Source of the DNA: an uncultured Sphingomonas sp.
Lineage (GTDB): Bacteria > Pseudomonadota > Alphaproteobacteria > Sphingomonadales > Sphingomonadaceae
NCBI RefSeq assembly: GCF_913774285.1
Contig: NZ_CAJYHX010000024.1
Location: 27,632 to 91,631 of the forward strand
Direction: 5' to 3'
Length of the DNA stretch: 64,000 nt
Shown here piece by piece: positions 33,824 through 42,857 of this stretch (the first letter of the stretch is position 1; each line of letters begins with the position of its first letter). The position numbers and the translations under genes were made by a program. The notes beneath the pieces are model-generated. The model was given only the letters and a program-made list of their open reading frames with translations. It had not been told where the DNA came from and made no database searches.

Positions 33824-34435
33824 TCAGCGCGCCGGCCACATCGACAGGCTGGTCTGGACGAGTCGCTCGAGATCGGCGCAGGTGGCACCCGCGCCGCCCT
33901 GCAACGCGATCCCCTGCAGTAGCGCGATCAGATAGGCGGTCAGGCCTTCCGGATCGGCATGGGCGGGGAGATCACCCTCTTCCTTCGCGCGTTCGAACCG
34001 CGTGACGATCGCGCGCTTGGCCGCCTCGCCGCGCTTGAGCACTTCCTCGCGGATCGACTCGGCCTCGGCGCCGCATGCCACCGAATTGATCACGCCCATG
34101 CAGCCCTTGGGATCGCTGGTGTCCCGCTGTCGCTCCAACGCGCCACGCAGAAGCGCTTCCGCCACGCCGCGCGCGGTCGGGGCTTCCAGCGCCCGGCCGA
34201 TATAGGATGTCTTCTCGCGCTCGTAGAGGTCCAGCGCCTTGCAGAACAAGGATTCCTTGTTGCCAAACGCCGCATAGAGGCTGGGCCGGGTGATGCCCAT
34301 CGCCTCGGTCAAGTCGGTCAGAGAGGCACCTTCATAGCCCTTGGTCCAGAAGATGCGGAGCGCCGCCGTCAGCGCCTCGTCGACGTCGAACTCGCGGGGG
34401 CGACCCTTGGTTACGGTACAGGCTGCGGTTTTCAT
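33824..34435 (-). CDS. TetR/AcrR-family transcriptional regulator
   Basis: This 203-residue regulator has an N-terminal helix-turn-helix (FDVDEALTAALRIFWTKGYEGASLTDLTEAMGITRPSLYAAFGNKESLF) and an all-helical ligand-binding domain. I used the ATG at 34435 (MKTAACTVTKGRPREF), since the HTH begins soon after. An ATAAC-N4-GGTAT element spans this start codon and matches the operators at 33102 and 33151, which supports autoregulation and control of the RND operon and lipoprotein. It lies between the lipoprotein gene and a small membrane protein. Confidence 0.9.
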   Translation of the reverse strand: MKTAACTVTKGRPREFDVDEALTAALRIFWTKGYEGASLTDLTEAMGITRPSLYAAFGNKESLFCKALDLYEREKTSYIGRALEAPTARGVAEALLRGALERQRDTSDPKGCMGVINSVACGAEAESIREEVLKRGEAAKRAIVTRFERAKEEGDLPAHADPEGLTAYLIALLQGIALQGGAGATCADLERLVQTSLSMWPAR

Positions 34436-34447
34436 AACGAGCGGTAT
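34434..34447. promoter_or_regulatory. TetR-type operator over the regulator's start
   Basis: ATAACGAGCGGTAT matches ATACC-N4-GGTAT at 9 of 10 informative positions and overlaps the tetR start codon. Binding here would block the gene's own transcription or translation. Confidence 0.5.
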
Positions 34448-34543
34448 ATAACCCCGGCAATGGCGAATTGCCAGTACGCGCATTCCACGTGACAAGGAAG
34501 TGACAAGCTGCGGTGGGGGTGACACACCCCCACCGCCGGATGC

Positions 34544-34750
34544 TCACGGACGGACGCCGCGCACGCCGTTCAGTACCGCCAGCGCGGCGATGCCGAGAAA
34601 GGCAGCGCTGGTCCAGGGCCGCGCCTTGGCGAAGCTCTTGGCCTTTTCGGTGATGGGGGCATCGCCCGAGAAATGGGCGCGGATGTCGTCGGTCAGCGCG
34701 GTCTTGCTGTTCGACACGGTCTTGGCGGCAGTCTGGGTGGCTTCGGTCAT
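34544..34750 (-). CDS. Small single-pass membrane protein
   Basis: This 68-residue protein has a charged N-terminal half (TKTALTDDIRAHFSGDAPITEKAKSFAKARPW) and a C-terminal hydrophobic helix (TSAAFLGIAALAVLNGVRGV). The layout recalls DUF883/ElaB-like small membrane proteins, but no clear signature is present. GGAGACG lies before the ATG at 34750 and supports translation. It stands alone between tetR and the TonB receptor's terminator. Function is unknown. Confidence 0.55.
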   Translation of the reverse strand: MTEATQTAAKTVSNSKTALTDDIRAHFSGDAPITEKAKSFAKARPWTSAAFLGIAALAVLNGVRGVRP

Positions 34751-34821
34751 GCTTCGTCTCCGTTGATCGGGGCGCAGCGTTGCGCACCCGCCCTCAACGC
34801 CCGCGACCGCCCGGGTTTCCG

Positions 34822-34856
34822 CACAAAACAAAGGTCCCGGTCTTGCGACCGGGACC
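34822..34856 (-). terminator. Intrinsic terminator of the second TonB receptor
   Basis: On the minus strand a perfect 10-base stem, GGTCCCGGTC (34833-34842) with GACCGGGACC (34847-34856), closes a TTGC loop and is followed by TTTGTTTTG (34822-34832). It lies 26 bases after the receptor stop and is the best canonical terminator in the window. Confidence 0.85.
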
Positions 34857-34882
34857 AGGAGATCGTCGGGGGGACGAAAGGA

Positions 34883-37852
34883 TCAGAAGTTGAGGCGAAC
34901 GCCGATGCGGTAGGTGCGGCCGATCGTGTCGTAGAGCGCCGGGTTCACGTCGAGACCGGTGTTGGTCTGCGGCGCCGGCACGGGGTCGACATTGAACAGG
35001 TTGTCGACCTTGAAATAGCCCTCCAGCCCACGGGTGACCTTGTACGAGCCGCCGACGTCCACATAGAAGGCGCCGGGCATGAAGTTGCGGCTGATCGTCG
35101 GGTTGTTGCCGGTCGAGACCGGGCAGCCGCTCTGGCATTCGACATACTGGTTGCCGAAATTGCCGTCGGAGAACCAGCGCTCCTGCACCAGCAGGCTGAA
35201 CTTGTCGGTATCGTAGGTCTGGATCGCCAGCCACTTCCAGTCGGGCGTGGCGCCGTTGTTGGCGCCGGCATTGTCCACCGTCGCCACCCCGGCGATGCCG
35301 GCGCGGACGAGGAATTCCTGCACATGGGTGCCCAGCGCGCGGACGGTGAAGTTGCCCGGCAGGCCGAGCGGCCGCTGCCAGCGATAGCTCGCCTCGATGT
35401 CGAAGCCGCTGGTCTTCCAGCTCGCCAGGTTGAACGGCTGAACGTTGATGAAATTGCCGCCCTGCACCGGGCTGTTGAGCACGAAGCCGCCGCAGAAGGC
35501 CTGGTTGCCCTCGAAGCAGAAGCGGACGATCTGGTCCGGCGACAGGGTGGAGACCACTCCGCTCAGCTTGATCGTGTAATAGTCGAACGAGAGGCTCAGG
35601 CCCGGCAGCCAGGTTGGGTTGGCCAGCGTGATGCCGACTTCGGTGTTGCGCGCGATTTCGGGCTTGAGATTGGGGTTGCCCACCGTGTTCTGGAACGCCT
35701 GAACCGCGACGTTGCGGAACGGATCGTTGAAGTTCGGCAGCGTGGTGACGGTGGGCGCGGCGAACAGCTCCGACAGGTTCGGCGCACGCACGTCGCGCGA
35801 GGTGACCGCGCGCAGGCGGATGCCGTCGATCGGGGTCGACCAGGTGCCGCCGATCTTCCACGCCCAGACCGAACCCGAGGTGCTGTAGTGCGTGTAGCGC
35901 GCGGCGGCGTTCAGATTGGCCCGGCCGAGGCTCGCGCTGTCGAGCAGCGGCAGGTTGGTTTCCGCCGAGAACTCGTAGACATTGTACTTGCCGCCGCCAT
36001 TCTTGTAGTTGCCCGCCGCCCAGTTGCTGCCGAGCGTCTGGTTGAGCAGCGGGTCGACCGGGTAGGCGGCGCTGTTGGGGCTGGTGGCGCCCGCGCCGTA
36101 CGGATCGGCATTCACCCGGTAGAATTCGCGGCGATATTCGCCGCCGATCGCCAGGCTGAGCGGACCGGCCCACAGGTCGAACAGATTGCCCGAGATGTTG
36201 GCGCTGACCACGTCCTGGGTCAGCTTGGTGTGCTGGAACGGGCCGTTGGCGGGGGTGACATAGGCCAGCGCCGAGGCCGAGGGCGCGAAGCCGCCGAAGA
36301 TGTTGATCGGCTGGCAGCCCGCGGCGCGCGCCACCGGATCGGCGCAGACGATCGCGCCGTTGAGCGCGATCGCGTTGGTCGCGGCGACATAGCGGTTCTG
36401 CAGCACGATGTCGTGGACGTTGATGTCCGCGATCGTCTCGCCATGCTCGTAATAGGCATCATAGTTCCACTCGCCGCCGGCCGCCGAGAACTTGCCCTTG
36501 GCGCCGAGCACGCCGCGATACTGGCGACGATCGGTATAGACCTGCGGATCGGGAAAGGCGCCGTTGCTGGTGCCGAAGTTGAACGAGGTGATCCCGGCCG
36601 TCGCGCAGCGATCGCGCACCAGCTGCGGCAGATAGGGGTTGGCGCACTGCACGGTCAGGTTCGGGCGGTTATAGCCCGGGCTCGGCTGGTTGTTGGTCTT
36701 GACCTGGCCAATGTTGAGCGTGCCGTAGAATTCGTTGCCCGGCGCGAAATCATAGCCGATCCGCGTATAGCCGACCACGCGCTGCAGCTTCGAGACCAGC
36801 GACGCGCCCGAACCCGGCGCACCGCTGAGGTCGCCGCCGACGCAGAAGCTGTTGCCCGGATAGCAGTTGCTCACCCGGCCGTTGCCGAGCGGCTGTCCGC
36901 CCGAGCCATACTGGAAATTGTACGGGTTGCCGGCAGCGTCGAAGGCGATGCCCTGGAGCGGTCCGTTGTTGATCAGGCCGTAGCGGGCGTACTGATAGGG
37001 CTGGGCGTAGTCGCTGTAGACGAACTGCGGCGATCCGCCGGTGGTGACGCCGGTGTTCAGCAGCGTCGTCGCCTTGTACCAATTGCGGCTGCGGGCGAGG
37101 TCGGTGCCGAAGTCGCCGGGGCCGACGCCGCCGTCATGGGCATATTCGCCGCTGACGATCACGTGCAGCCTGTCGCCCGCGAACGAGCCGCCCCAGGCAC
37201 CCTGCGCCAGGATCTGCTTGTTGTCGCCGTACGTCGTGATGCCGCCCATCACATTGGCCTTGAAGCCGGTGAAGCGGGTGTTGGTGATGAAGTTCACCAC
37301 GCCACCGACCGCATCCGAGCCATAGGTGGCCGAGGCGCCGCCATTGACCACGTCGACGCGCTGGACGAGCAGCTGCGGGAACAGGCTGATGTCCGGCACG
37401 CCGCTGACGTTTGCGGCGGCGACGCGCTGGCCGTCGAGCAGCGTCAGCGTGCGGATCGGCTGCAGGCCGCGTAGCGAGAAGGAGCTGAGGCCCTGGGTGC
37501 CGCTCGAGGTGCTGAAGGTGCCGGTCGCCGCACCCGTCGAGCCCTGGAGCGAGGGCAGCTGGGCGATGGTGTTGAACAGGTTGGGCTGCGCATTGGCGGC
37601 GATCTGCTCGGCGCCGATCACGGTCGTCGGCGTCGGGGCGGTGAAGCCGCTGGCGACGATGCGCGAGCCGGTGACGACGATCTGGTCGTTCTGCTCCGTC
37701 TGGGCAGCGGTGTCCGCCTGCGGCACTTCGGCGGCGGGCGCCGGGTCCGCGGTGGTGGTCTGGGCATGCGCCGCGCTCGCCCATCCCATGGCCGCGAGCG
37801 CGATCAGGCTCGCGCCGCCAAGGCGCAGCTGCGACGTGAGAATGGCTTTCAT
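34883..37852 (-). CDS. TonB-dependent receptor (second)
   Basis: This 989-residue outer-membrane receptor has a signal peptide (about 1-31, AAHAQ). A TonB-box-like IVVTGSRIVASG precedes the plug (PNLFNTIAQLPSLQGS, SFSLRGLQPIRTLTLLDGQRV, VDVVNGGASATYGSDAVGGVVNFITNTR), and the barrel ends in a Phe (TYRIGVRLNF). It lies 125 bases after the pectate-lyase-like protein on the same strand, so it probably imports the oligosaccharides that enzyme produces. The substrate is not shown by sequence. A hairpin (37935-37962) separates the two genes. Confidence 0.93.
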   Translation of the reverse strand: MKAILTSQLRLGGASLIALAAMGWASAAHAQTTTADPAPAAEVPQADTAAQTEQNDQIVVTGSRIVASGFTAPTPTTVIGAEQIAANAQPNLFNTIAQLPSLQGSTGAATGTFSTSSGTQGLSSFSLRGLQPIRTLTLLDGQRVAAANVSGVPDISLFPQLLVQRVDVVNGGASATYGSDAVGGVVNFITNTRFTGFKANVMGGITTYGDNKQILAQGAWGGSFAGDRLHVIVSGEYAHDGGVGPGDFGTDLARSRNWYKATTLLNTGVTTGGSPQFVYSDYAQPYQYARYGLINNGPLQGIAFDAAGNPYNFQYGSGGQPLGNGRVSNCYPGNSFCVGGDLSGAPGSGASLVSKLQRVVGYTRIGYDFAPGNEFYGTLNIGQVKTNNQPSPGYNRPNLTVQCANPYLPQLVRDRCATAGITSFNFGTSNGAFPDPQVYTDRRQYRGVLGAKGKFSAAGGEWNYDAYYEHGETIADINVHDIVLQNRYVAATNAIALNGAIVCADPVARAAGCQPINIFGGFAPSASALAYVTPANGPFQHTKLTQDVVSANISGNLFDLWAGPLSLAIGGEYRREFYRVNADPYGAGATSPNSAAYPVDPLLNQTLGSNWAAGNYKNGGGKYNVYEFSAETNLPLLDSASLGRANLNAAARYTHYSTSGSVWAWKIGGTWSTPIDGIRLRAVTSRDVRAPNLSELFAAPTVTTLPNFNDPFRNVAVQAFQNTVGNPNLKPEIARNTEVGITLANPTWLPGLSLSFDYYTIKLSGVVSTLSPDQIVRFCFEGNQAFCGGFVLNSPVQGGNFINVQPFNLASWKTSGFDIEASYRWQRPLGLPGNFTVRALGTHVQEFLVRAGIAGVATVDNAGANNGATPDWKWLAIQTYDTDKFSLLVQERWFSDGNFGNQYVECQSGCPVSTGNNPTISRNFMPGAFYVDVGGSYKVTRGLEGYFKVDNLFNVDPVPAPQTNTGLDVNPALYDTIGRTYRIGVRLNF

Positions 37853-37934
37853 GCGACGAACCCCTCCAATGTTTTCCGGGCGTTATCCGACCCGTGGCAA
37901 TGATGGTGCGACGCTAGACCTGCCGAGCCCCGCA

Positions 37935-37962
37935 GGCATCTACGACATAGGTGGTAGATGCC
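37935..37962. repeat. Inverted repeat between TonB receptor and pectate-lyase-like genes
   Basis: GGCATCTAC (37935-37943) pairs perfectly with GTAGATGCC (37954-37962) across ten bases. It lies 16 bases after the stop of the upstream gene on the minus strand and 83 bases before the receptor start. It may be a terminator-like hairpin or an operator; no T-run follows. Confidence 0.5.
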
Positions 37963-37977
37963 TCCGGCGCGGTCCGT

Positions 37978-40900
37978 TCAGGGCCGCGTGGCGTAGAGCG
38001 CGTGGTGGGTGAGGATGAACAGCGTGCGCTTGTCCGCGCCGCCGAACAGGATCTGGAGCGGCCGCTCGGGCACGTCGATCCGGCCGACCTCCTTGCCGTC
38101 CGCGCCGTACACGAACACCTGCCCGTTCGCGACATAGACGCGCCCGTCCGGCGCCACCGCGACGCTCTCGCCGCCGCGATTGGCGAAGGGCTTGAGGTTG
38201 GTGAGCGTGCCGGCGGGGCCGACGGTGCCGGCATAGGTGATGTTCTCCGACCCGTTGGTGACGAACAGCCGTTCGCCCTGCTTGCCGCCAACCAGGCCAT
38301 TGGCGTTGAGCGCGTGCGACCAGCGCCAGCCGACATGGTCGATCGGCCCCTGCTGCCATACCCGGAAGGCGGGCAGCGCGACGCTGCCGTCGGGCGAGAC
38401 ATAGGCCTGGGTCTTGGGCTCCATCGCCTCCTTGGCGAACAGCTCGGCCATGGTGGTGAACTGGTAGGTCTGCTGGTCGAGCTGGTCGCGGAATTCGCCG
38501 TTGGCCCACCAGTTGACCGGCAGCAGCGTCTTCGCGCCCGCCCCTGCCCCGATCGGCGTCGGCTCGATGCGGGTCAGCTGGTCGCGCGGGCCATCCGGAT
38601 CGATCGAATAGACCGCGCCCTTGGGCCCCAGCGACGACAGCACCAGCAGGTGGCCCGACGCGTCGACCGCGAGGTTGACCGGATCGAGCGCGTGGTCGCG
38701 GATGATCTCCAGGCCCTTGGCTTCGGTCCAGCGCTGGATCCGCTGGAAGCGGCGGTCGATGAAGTAGAGCCGGCCCTGCGCATCCACGGTCGCGCCGGAG
38801 ATCGAATAGAAGCCGTCCTCCAGCTTCTCGAGCTTGGCCGGGGCGGCCTTCTCCGCGACCTGCCGCGCCACCGCGCCGATGTCGAGCCGCGCGAACTCGC
38901 GCTCGCGGACGAGGCGCTTGCCGGTCACGTCCTCGATCGCATTGTCGAACGGATATTTGCTGACGCGCAGGAAGGTGCCGCAGCCCTCGTCGTCGCATGC
39001 CGCAAAGCCGCTCTCGGCGTTCACATGAACGTTGCGGAAGCGGATGTCCGAGGAATTGAACAATTTCACCGCGCTCTTCGCCGGGTGGTAGCTGCGGGTG
39101 ACGCGATAGCCATGATAGTTGGCGAACAGCAGGTTGCGCGAGTTGCGGATCTCGAGCGACACCGCGTCGGGGCCGTCGCCGACTTCCTGCTCGGTCTGGG
39201 GCGCGAGGAACTCCCAATTCGCCACATTGTCGAGCACGAACTCGTTGCGGACATGGTGCTCGACCGACATCTCGTAGACATGGCCCGGCGTGCTGGTGTT
39301 GGTGACGTAGAAGCCGGCCTGGGCGAAGGTGTTGGGGCTCCACACATCGGTGAAGGTGCCGCCGCCATTGTCGGTCACCCAGATGCTCGGATATTGCGCG
39401 TCCCAGCGGCCTTCGGCCACCGGATCGCCGGTGCGGCCCTGCAGGCTGCCGAGCGGCTTGCCATCGGCGGTGGGGGTACCGCCGCCGCCCATGATCTTGA
39501 CGTCCTGCATCAGGCTGTTCGCCCCCGAGCGCCACAGCACTGCCGAGGCGCGCGGGTTCACCCGGCCGGTGAACAGGCCGAGGCCGGAGAGGATGTTGTC
39601 GCCCCCCTGCGGGGTCTCGAGGATCGGAATGACGGTGCCAAGCCCGCGATGGGCCGGGTTGTCGTCGGGGATGTAGAGCTGGGTGGTCGCCGGATGGAGC
39701 CCGATCAGCACGGTGTCGGGACGGAGCTTCAACCGGTCGGTCACCTTGTAGAAGCCGATGGGCAGATAGAGCACGCGGTTGCCGTCGATCGCCTTTTGCA
39801 GCGCGGCGGTGTCGTCGGTCGTGCCGTCGCCCTTCACGCCCAGCTTGCGGACGTTTACCCACTCGCGCATCGGCGGCAGATCGCGGACCGCGGCCGCGCG
39901 CGGCGCCGGCATCGAGGGCAGCGACTGCACCTCCGCCTGCAGGTCATATTCGCCCATTTCGCCGAGCTTCGGCACCTTGAGACCATAGGAGAAGGCGCCG
40001 ACGCGGTACGCCCTGCCCTTCCCCGCCACGGTCTTGCCGCTCTCGCGGAAGCGGGCGAACACTGGGCTGTCGACCGCCACCGCATTGTCGAAACCGATCT
40101 GGGTGAACACGTTGTTCTCGTTCGAGATGATCACCCCGGCCTTGGAGACGCGCTCGAACCGCACGTCCTTGCCGTAGAGCGAGTCCGAATAGCCGCGGTC
40201 GATCTCGATCCCCACCGGCGTGTCGCGGATCGCGACGTTGACCAGCGTCAGGTCCACCTCATGCTCGCGGATCGCCGCCTCGCGCTGGCCGTCGAAGGTC
40301 GAATCGATCAGCGTGAACTGCCAGGCGGGCGAGGTCTTCTCGGTGACGATGCCGTAGCGCCCGCCCTTGAACGCCACCTTCTCGATCACGTTGCCGGCCT
40401 GGTACACGCCGGCGAACGCGCTGCCGAGGCGGAACTCCATGTGGCTGAGAAAGGCATGCTGCGCCATGCGGAAGCGCACGCCCGCCGCCGCCGGATTGCC
40501 CTCAGCAATCTCGATGTCGACATTGCTCATCGACGAATAGAAGGTGCCCGAATTGGCGTCGCGGACGATTCTATCGCGCGGCACGACATTGGGGACCGGC
40601 ACCGGCACCTTGCCGACCGCATACTGGTCGTCGCCGCCGAACACGATCATCGTCGAGACGCCCTGCTGGAAGCCGGGCGTGCTGGCGCCGAGCAGGATCG
40701 TCGGCCGCGTCGGCCCGACGCCGTAGACACGCACGCCTGCCGGCACGACCAGCGTGCGGCTGATCCGGTAGCGACCGGAGGGGAGGAAGACGATGCCGTG
40801 CCGCGTGGCGTCGCGCGCATCGTCGAGCGCCTTCTGGATCGCCGCCGTATCATCGGCCTTGCCGTCGCCGCGCGCCTTCACCGTGACGGCCCTCGGCTCG

Positions 40901-40998
40901 TCCGGCGCTGTGGGGAACACCGAGGCATGTTGCGCCACCGCCGGCGCGGTGAGCGAGGTCGCAACGAGCAGACCGGCCAGGAAGCAGCGCATATCCAT
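37978..40998 (-). CDS. Exported twin pectate-lyase-3/beta-propeller protein
   Basis: This protein of about 1006 residues has a signal peptide (about 1-23, ending AVAQ) and two right-handed beta-helix modules. Each module opens with a pectate-lyase-3/GH55-type signature: GDGKADDTAAIQKALDDA near residue 45, and GVKGDGTTDDTAALQKAID near residue 400. From about residue 745 an NHL/SMP-30-like propeller follows (GATVDAQGRLYFIDRRFQRIQRW, NLAVDASGHLLVLSS, GESVAVAPDGRVYVANG). It may cleave a plant or fungal polysaccharide and process a lactone, but no catalytic residue is certain. The start is ambiguous between ATGs at 41004, 40998 and 40992. It lies upstream of the second TonB receptor. Confidence 0.78.
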   Translation of the reverse strand: MDMRCFLAGLLVATSLTAPAVAQHASVFPTAPDEPRAVTVKARGDGKADDTAAIQKALDDARDATRHGIVFLPSGRYRISRTLVVPAGVRVYGVGPTRPTILLGASTPGFQQGVSTMIVFGGDDQYAVGKVPVPVPNVVPRDRIVRDANSGTFYSSMSNVDIEIAEGNPAAAGVRFRMAQHAFLSHMEFRLGSAFAGVYQAGNVIEKVAFKGGRYGIVTEKTSPAWQFTLIDSTFDGQREAAIREHEVDLTLVNVAIRDTPVGIEIDRGYSDSLYGKDVRFERVSKAGVIISNENNVFTQIGFDNAVAVDSPVFARFRESGKTVAGKGRAYRVGAFSYGLKVPKLGEMGEYDLQAEVQSLPSMPAPRAAAVRDLPPMREWVNVRKLGVKGDGTTDDTAALQKAIDGNRVLYLPIGFYKVTDRLKLRPDTVLIGLHPATTQLYIPDDNPAHRGLGTVIPILETPQGGDNILSGLGLFTGRVNPRASAVLWRSGANSLMQDVKIMGGGGTPTADGKPLGSLQGRTGDPVAEGRWDAQYPSIWVTDNGGGTFTDVWSPNTFAQAGFYVTNTSTPGHVYEMSVEHHVRNEFVLDNVANWEFLAPQTEQEVGDGPDAVSLEIRNSRNLLFANYHGYRVTRSYHPAKSAVKLFNSSDIRFRNVHVNAESGFAACDDEGCGTFLRVSKYPFDNAIEDVTGKRLVREREFARLDIGAVARQVAEKAAPAKLEKLEDGFYSISGATVDAQGRLYFIDRRFQRIQRWTEAKGLEIIRDHALDPVNLAVDASGHLLVLSSLGPKGAVYSIDPDGPRDQLTRIEPTPIGAGAGAKTLLPVNWWANGEFRDQLDQQTYQFTTMAELFAKEAMEPKTQAYVSPDGSVALPAFRVWQQGPIDHVGWRWSHALNANGLVGGKQGERLFVTNGSENITYAGTVGPAGTLTNLKPFANRGGESVAVAPDGRVYVANGQVFVYGADGKEVGRIDVPERPLQILFGGADKRTLFILTHHALYATRP

Positions 40999-41136
40999 CC
41001 CCATTCTCAGCTTAGTTCTTGATTGCACGGGCTAACCCGTTGAAGGGCTAGCGGCACCTGCGACCAAGGTCGTAGTTTTCAGCATCGCTGCAGCCTTTCA
41101 CAAGCGAGGCTGCACCCTCTTGCCGGAGCCTTGCCC

Positions 41137-41682
41137 ATGTCTGACCTGCCTGCCCGATCGCCTGCCGCTGCAGCCGTGATCGTGATGGGGGTGAGCGGCT
41201 CGGGCAAGTCGACGCTGGGCGCGCTGCTCGCCGAGGCGCTGGGCTGCGTGTTTCTGGAGGGCGACGCCTTCCACTCGGCCGAAGCGGTGGTGAAGATGCG
41301 CGACGGCACCCCGCTCACCGATGCCGATCGCTGGCCCTGGCTCGATCGCATCGGGTCGGCGGTGGCGGCGTCGATCGACACCTGCGGGGTGTCGGTCGCC
41401 GCCTGCTCGGCGCTGCGGCGGGTCTATCGCGACCGGCTGCGGCGCGAGATCCCCGGCCCGGTGCAGTTCGTGCTGCTGGAGGCCGATCGCGCGCAGCTTC
41501 TCAAGCGCATGTCGTCGCGCCCGGGGCATTTCATGCCGACCAGCCTGCTCGACAGCCAGCTGGAAACGCTGGAGCGCCCGCAGCCCGACGAAGGCGTGCT
41601 GATCCTGCCCGCGACCCTGCCGCCGGCCACGCTGTGCGACCGCGTTCTCGCCTATCTGGAGCAGCCCGCGCTCAGGGCATGA
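41137..41682 (+). CDS. gntK: Gluconokinase
   Basis: This 181-residue kinase phosphorylates D-gluconate to 6-phosphogluconate. It carries the P-loop GVSGSGKST (18-26), the gluconate-binding EGDAFHSAEAVVKMRDGTPLTDADRWPWL and the family segment RHFMPTSLLDSQLETLE. Length and layout match GntK. An upstream in-frame TTG at 41131 is less likely than the ATG at 41137. It is divergent from the pectate-lyase-like/propeller gene, whose propeller resembles gluconolactonase, and convergent with the FadR-type regulator, overlapping it by 11 bases. A sugar-lactone to gluconate to 6-phosphogluconate branch is suggested. Confidence 0.9.
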   Translation: MSDLPARSPAAAAVIVMGVSGSGKSTLGALLAEALGCVFLEGDAFHSAEAVVKMRDGTPLTDADRWPWLDRIGSAVAASIDTCGVSVAACSALRRVYRDRLRREIPGPVQFVLLEADRAQLLKRMSSRPGHFMPTSLLDSQLETLERPQPDEGVLILPATLPPATLCDRVLAYLEQPALRA

Positions 41683-42349
41683 GCCGGCGCCGCCCCTCCC
41701 CCAGATGCCAGCGCATCGCCAGCGCGGCGCGCTCGGGATCTTGGGCGCGGATCGACTCGACGATCACCTCATGCTCGTGGAGCATCACGGCAATCACGTC
41801 CACCGAGCGCGACCGCGAAATGTCGACGCCCGCCTGCATCACTTTCTCGACATCGGGCCACAGCGCGTCGAACGCCTGCTGGAAGGCGAGATTGCCGGTG
41901 GCATCCGCGATCGCGCGGTGGAGTTCGCGGTCCTCGACATGGGCCGGTGCGCTGGACAGCAGCGCCGCACGCAGGTCCGCGAGCGCGGCTTCCAGCACCG
42001 CCATCTGCTCGGCGGTGCGGCGGACGGCGGCGAGCCGCGCGGCTTCGGTCTCCAGAACGAAGCGCACCTCGTAGCTACCCAGCGTGGCGGGAAGCTCGGC
42101 GAGCGGCATGAACGCGGCGAGGCGCTCCGAAGGGCGCCCCTTCACGAACGAGCCGGCGCCGCGCCGCACCTCGGTGATCCCGTCCGAGCCAAGCCGCACC
42201 AGCGCCTCGCGGACGATCGCGCGCGAGACGCCGCACATCTCGGCCAGCCGCGCTTCCGAGGGCAGCCGCGCGCCGACCTCGAGATCCTCCGCCTTGATGA
42301 GTTCGACGATCGCCGCATAGGCGTGATCGGATAGCCGCGGCTGGTTCAC
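41672..42349 (-). CDS. FadR-subfamily GntR transcriptional regulator (first)
   Basis: This 225-residue regulator has an N-terminal winged helix (HAYAAIVELIKAEDLEVGARLPSEARLAEMCGVSRAIVREALVRLGSDGITEVRRGAGSFV) and an all-helical FCD ligand domain. Histidines in DRELHRAIADATGN, LHEHEVIV and MRWHLG suit metal-dependent carboxylate binding. It probably senses gluconate or a related sugar acid, because gluconokinase is convergent with it. The start is a GTG at 42349. Inverted GACAGGTTC/GAACCTGTC copies and a TTGTATGACAG match to the family pattern lie in its upstream region. Confidence 0.9.
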   Translation of the reverse strand: MNQPRLSDHAYAAIVELIKAEDLEVGARLPSEARLAEMCGVSRAIVREALVRLGSDGITEVRRGAGSFVKGRPSERLAAFMPLAELPATLGSYEVRFVLETEAARLAAVRRTAEQMAVLEAALADLRAALLSSAPAHVEDRELHRAIADATGNLAFQQAFDALWPDVEKVMQAGVDISRSRSVDVIAVMLHEHEVIVESIRAQDPERAALAMRWHLGEGRRRLMP

Positions 42350-42422
42350 CGCCCCGTACTCCGGGCCCCTGCAACCGCCATGCCCCTCCCCTTGCCTGCC
42401 AAATGTCGGCGGTAACTTATCG

Positions 42423-42536
42423 GACAGGTTCTATGCGAAACCGGCCAGAATTGCCAGGCGAAACGATCGGGCGTGAGGGTCCACGCAAATTTGCACTTGA
42501 ACCTGTCATACAAGTTCGCCTACGTTAACGTTAACG
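42423..42536. promoter_or_regulatory. Divergent control region for the FadR-type regulator and LuxR-type gene
   Basis: GACAGGTTC (42423-42431) and its exact reverse complement GAACCTGTC (42499-42507) frame the spacer. The minus strand at 42502-42514 reads TTGTATGACAG, close to the FadR-family consensus TNGTNNNACNA. CGTTAACGTTAACG (42523-42536) is a tandem palindromic element just upstream of the LuxR-type gene. Confidence 0.45.
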
Positions 42537-42584
42537 AATCTGGAGGCACAGCCTCGGAAAACGGATCGGTCTGGGAGGATGGGC

Positions 42585-42842
42585 ATGCAAGCCGCGACTC
42601 AAGCACAGCAGGTTGAACGCACCGGCCTCGAATCATCGATGCAGCCCCGCCTCACGCCTACGCAGATGCAGGTGCTGCGCTGCGTCCATTCAGGGCTGCT
42701 CAACAAGCAGATTGCCTATGAACTCGGCATGGCCGAGGCGACCGTGAAGGTCCACATGACCGCGGTGATGCGCAAGCTCAACGTCCGCAACCGGACCCAG
42801 GCCGCGATCGTCGCGGGCCAGTTCGGCTGGTCGCACGGCTGA
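42585..42842 (+). CDS. LuxR-type single-HTH DNA-binding protein
   Basis: This 85-residue protein is a lone GerE/LuxR helix-turn-helix domain (LTPTQMQVLRCVHSGLLNKQIAYELGMAEATVKVHMTAVMRKLNVRNRTQAAIVA) with a short polar N-terminus. It has no receiver or autoinducer-binding domain. GGGAGG lies six bases before the ATG at 42585, which is why I prefer it to the ATG at 42579. TTAACG repeats lie about 50-60 bases upstream. Such short proteins can bind DNA as small dimers. Its target is unknown. It lies between the gluconate-linked regulator and the toxin-antitoxin pair. Confidence 0.8.
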   Translation: MQAATQAQQVERTGLESSMQPRLTPTQMQVLRCVHSGLLNKQIAYELGMAEATVKVHMTAVMRKLNVRNRTQAAIVAGQFGWSHG

Positions 42843-42857
42843 GCGGCTGCGCGGCGC

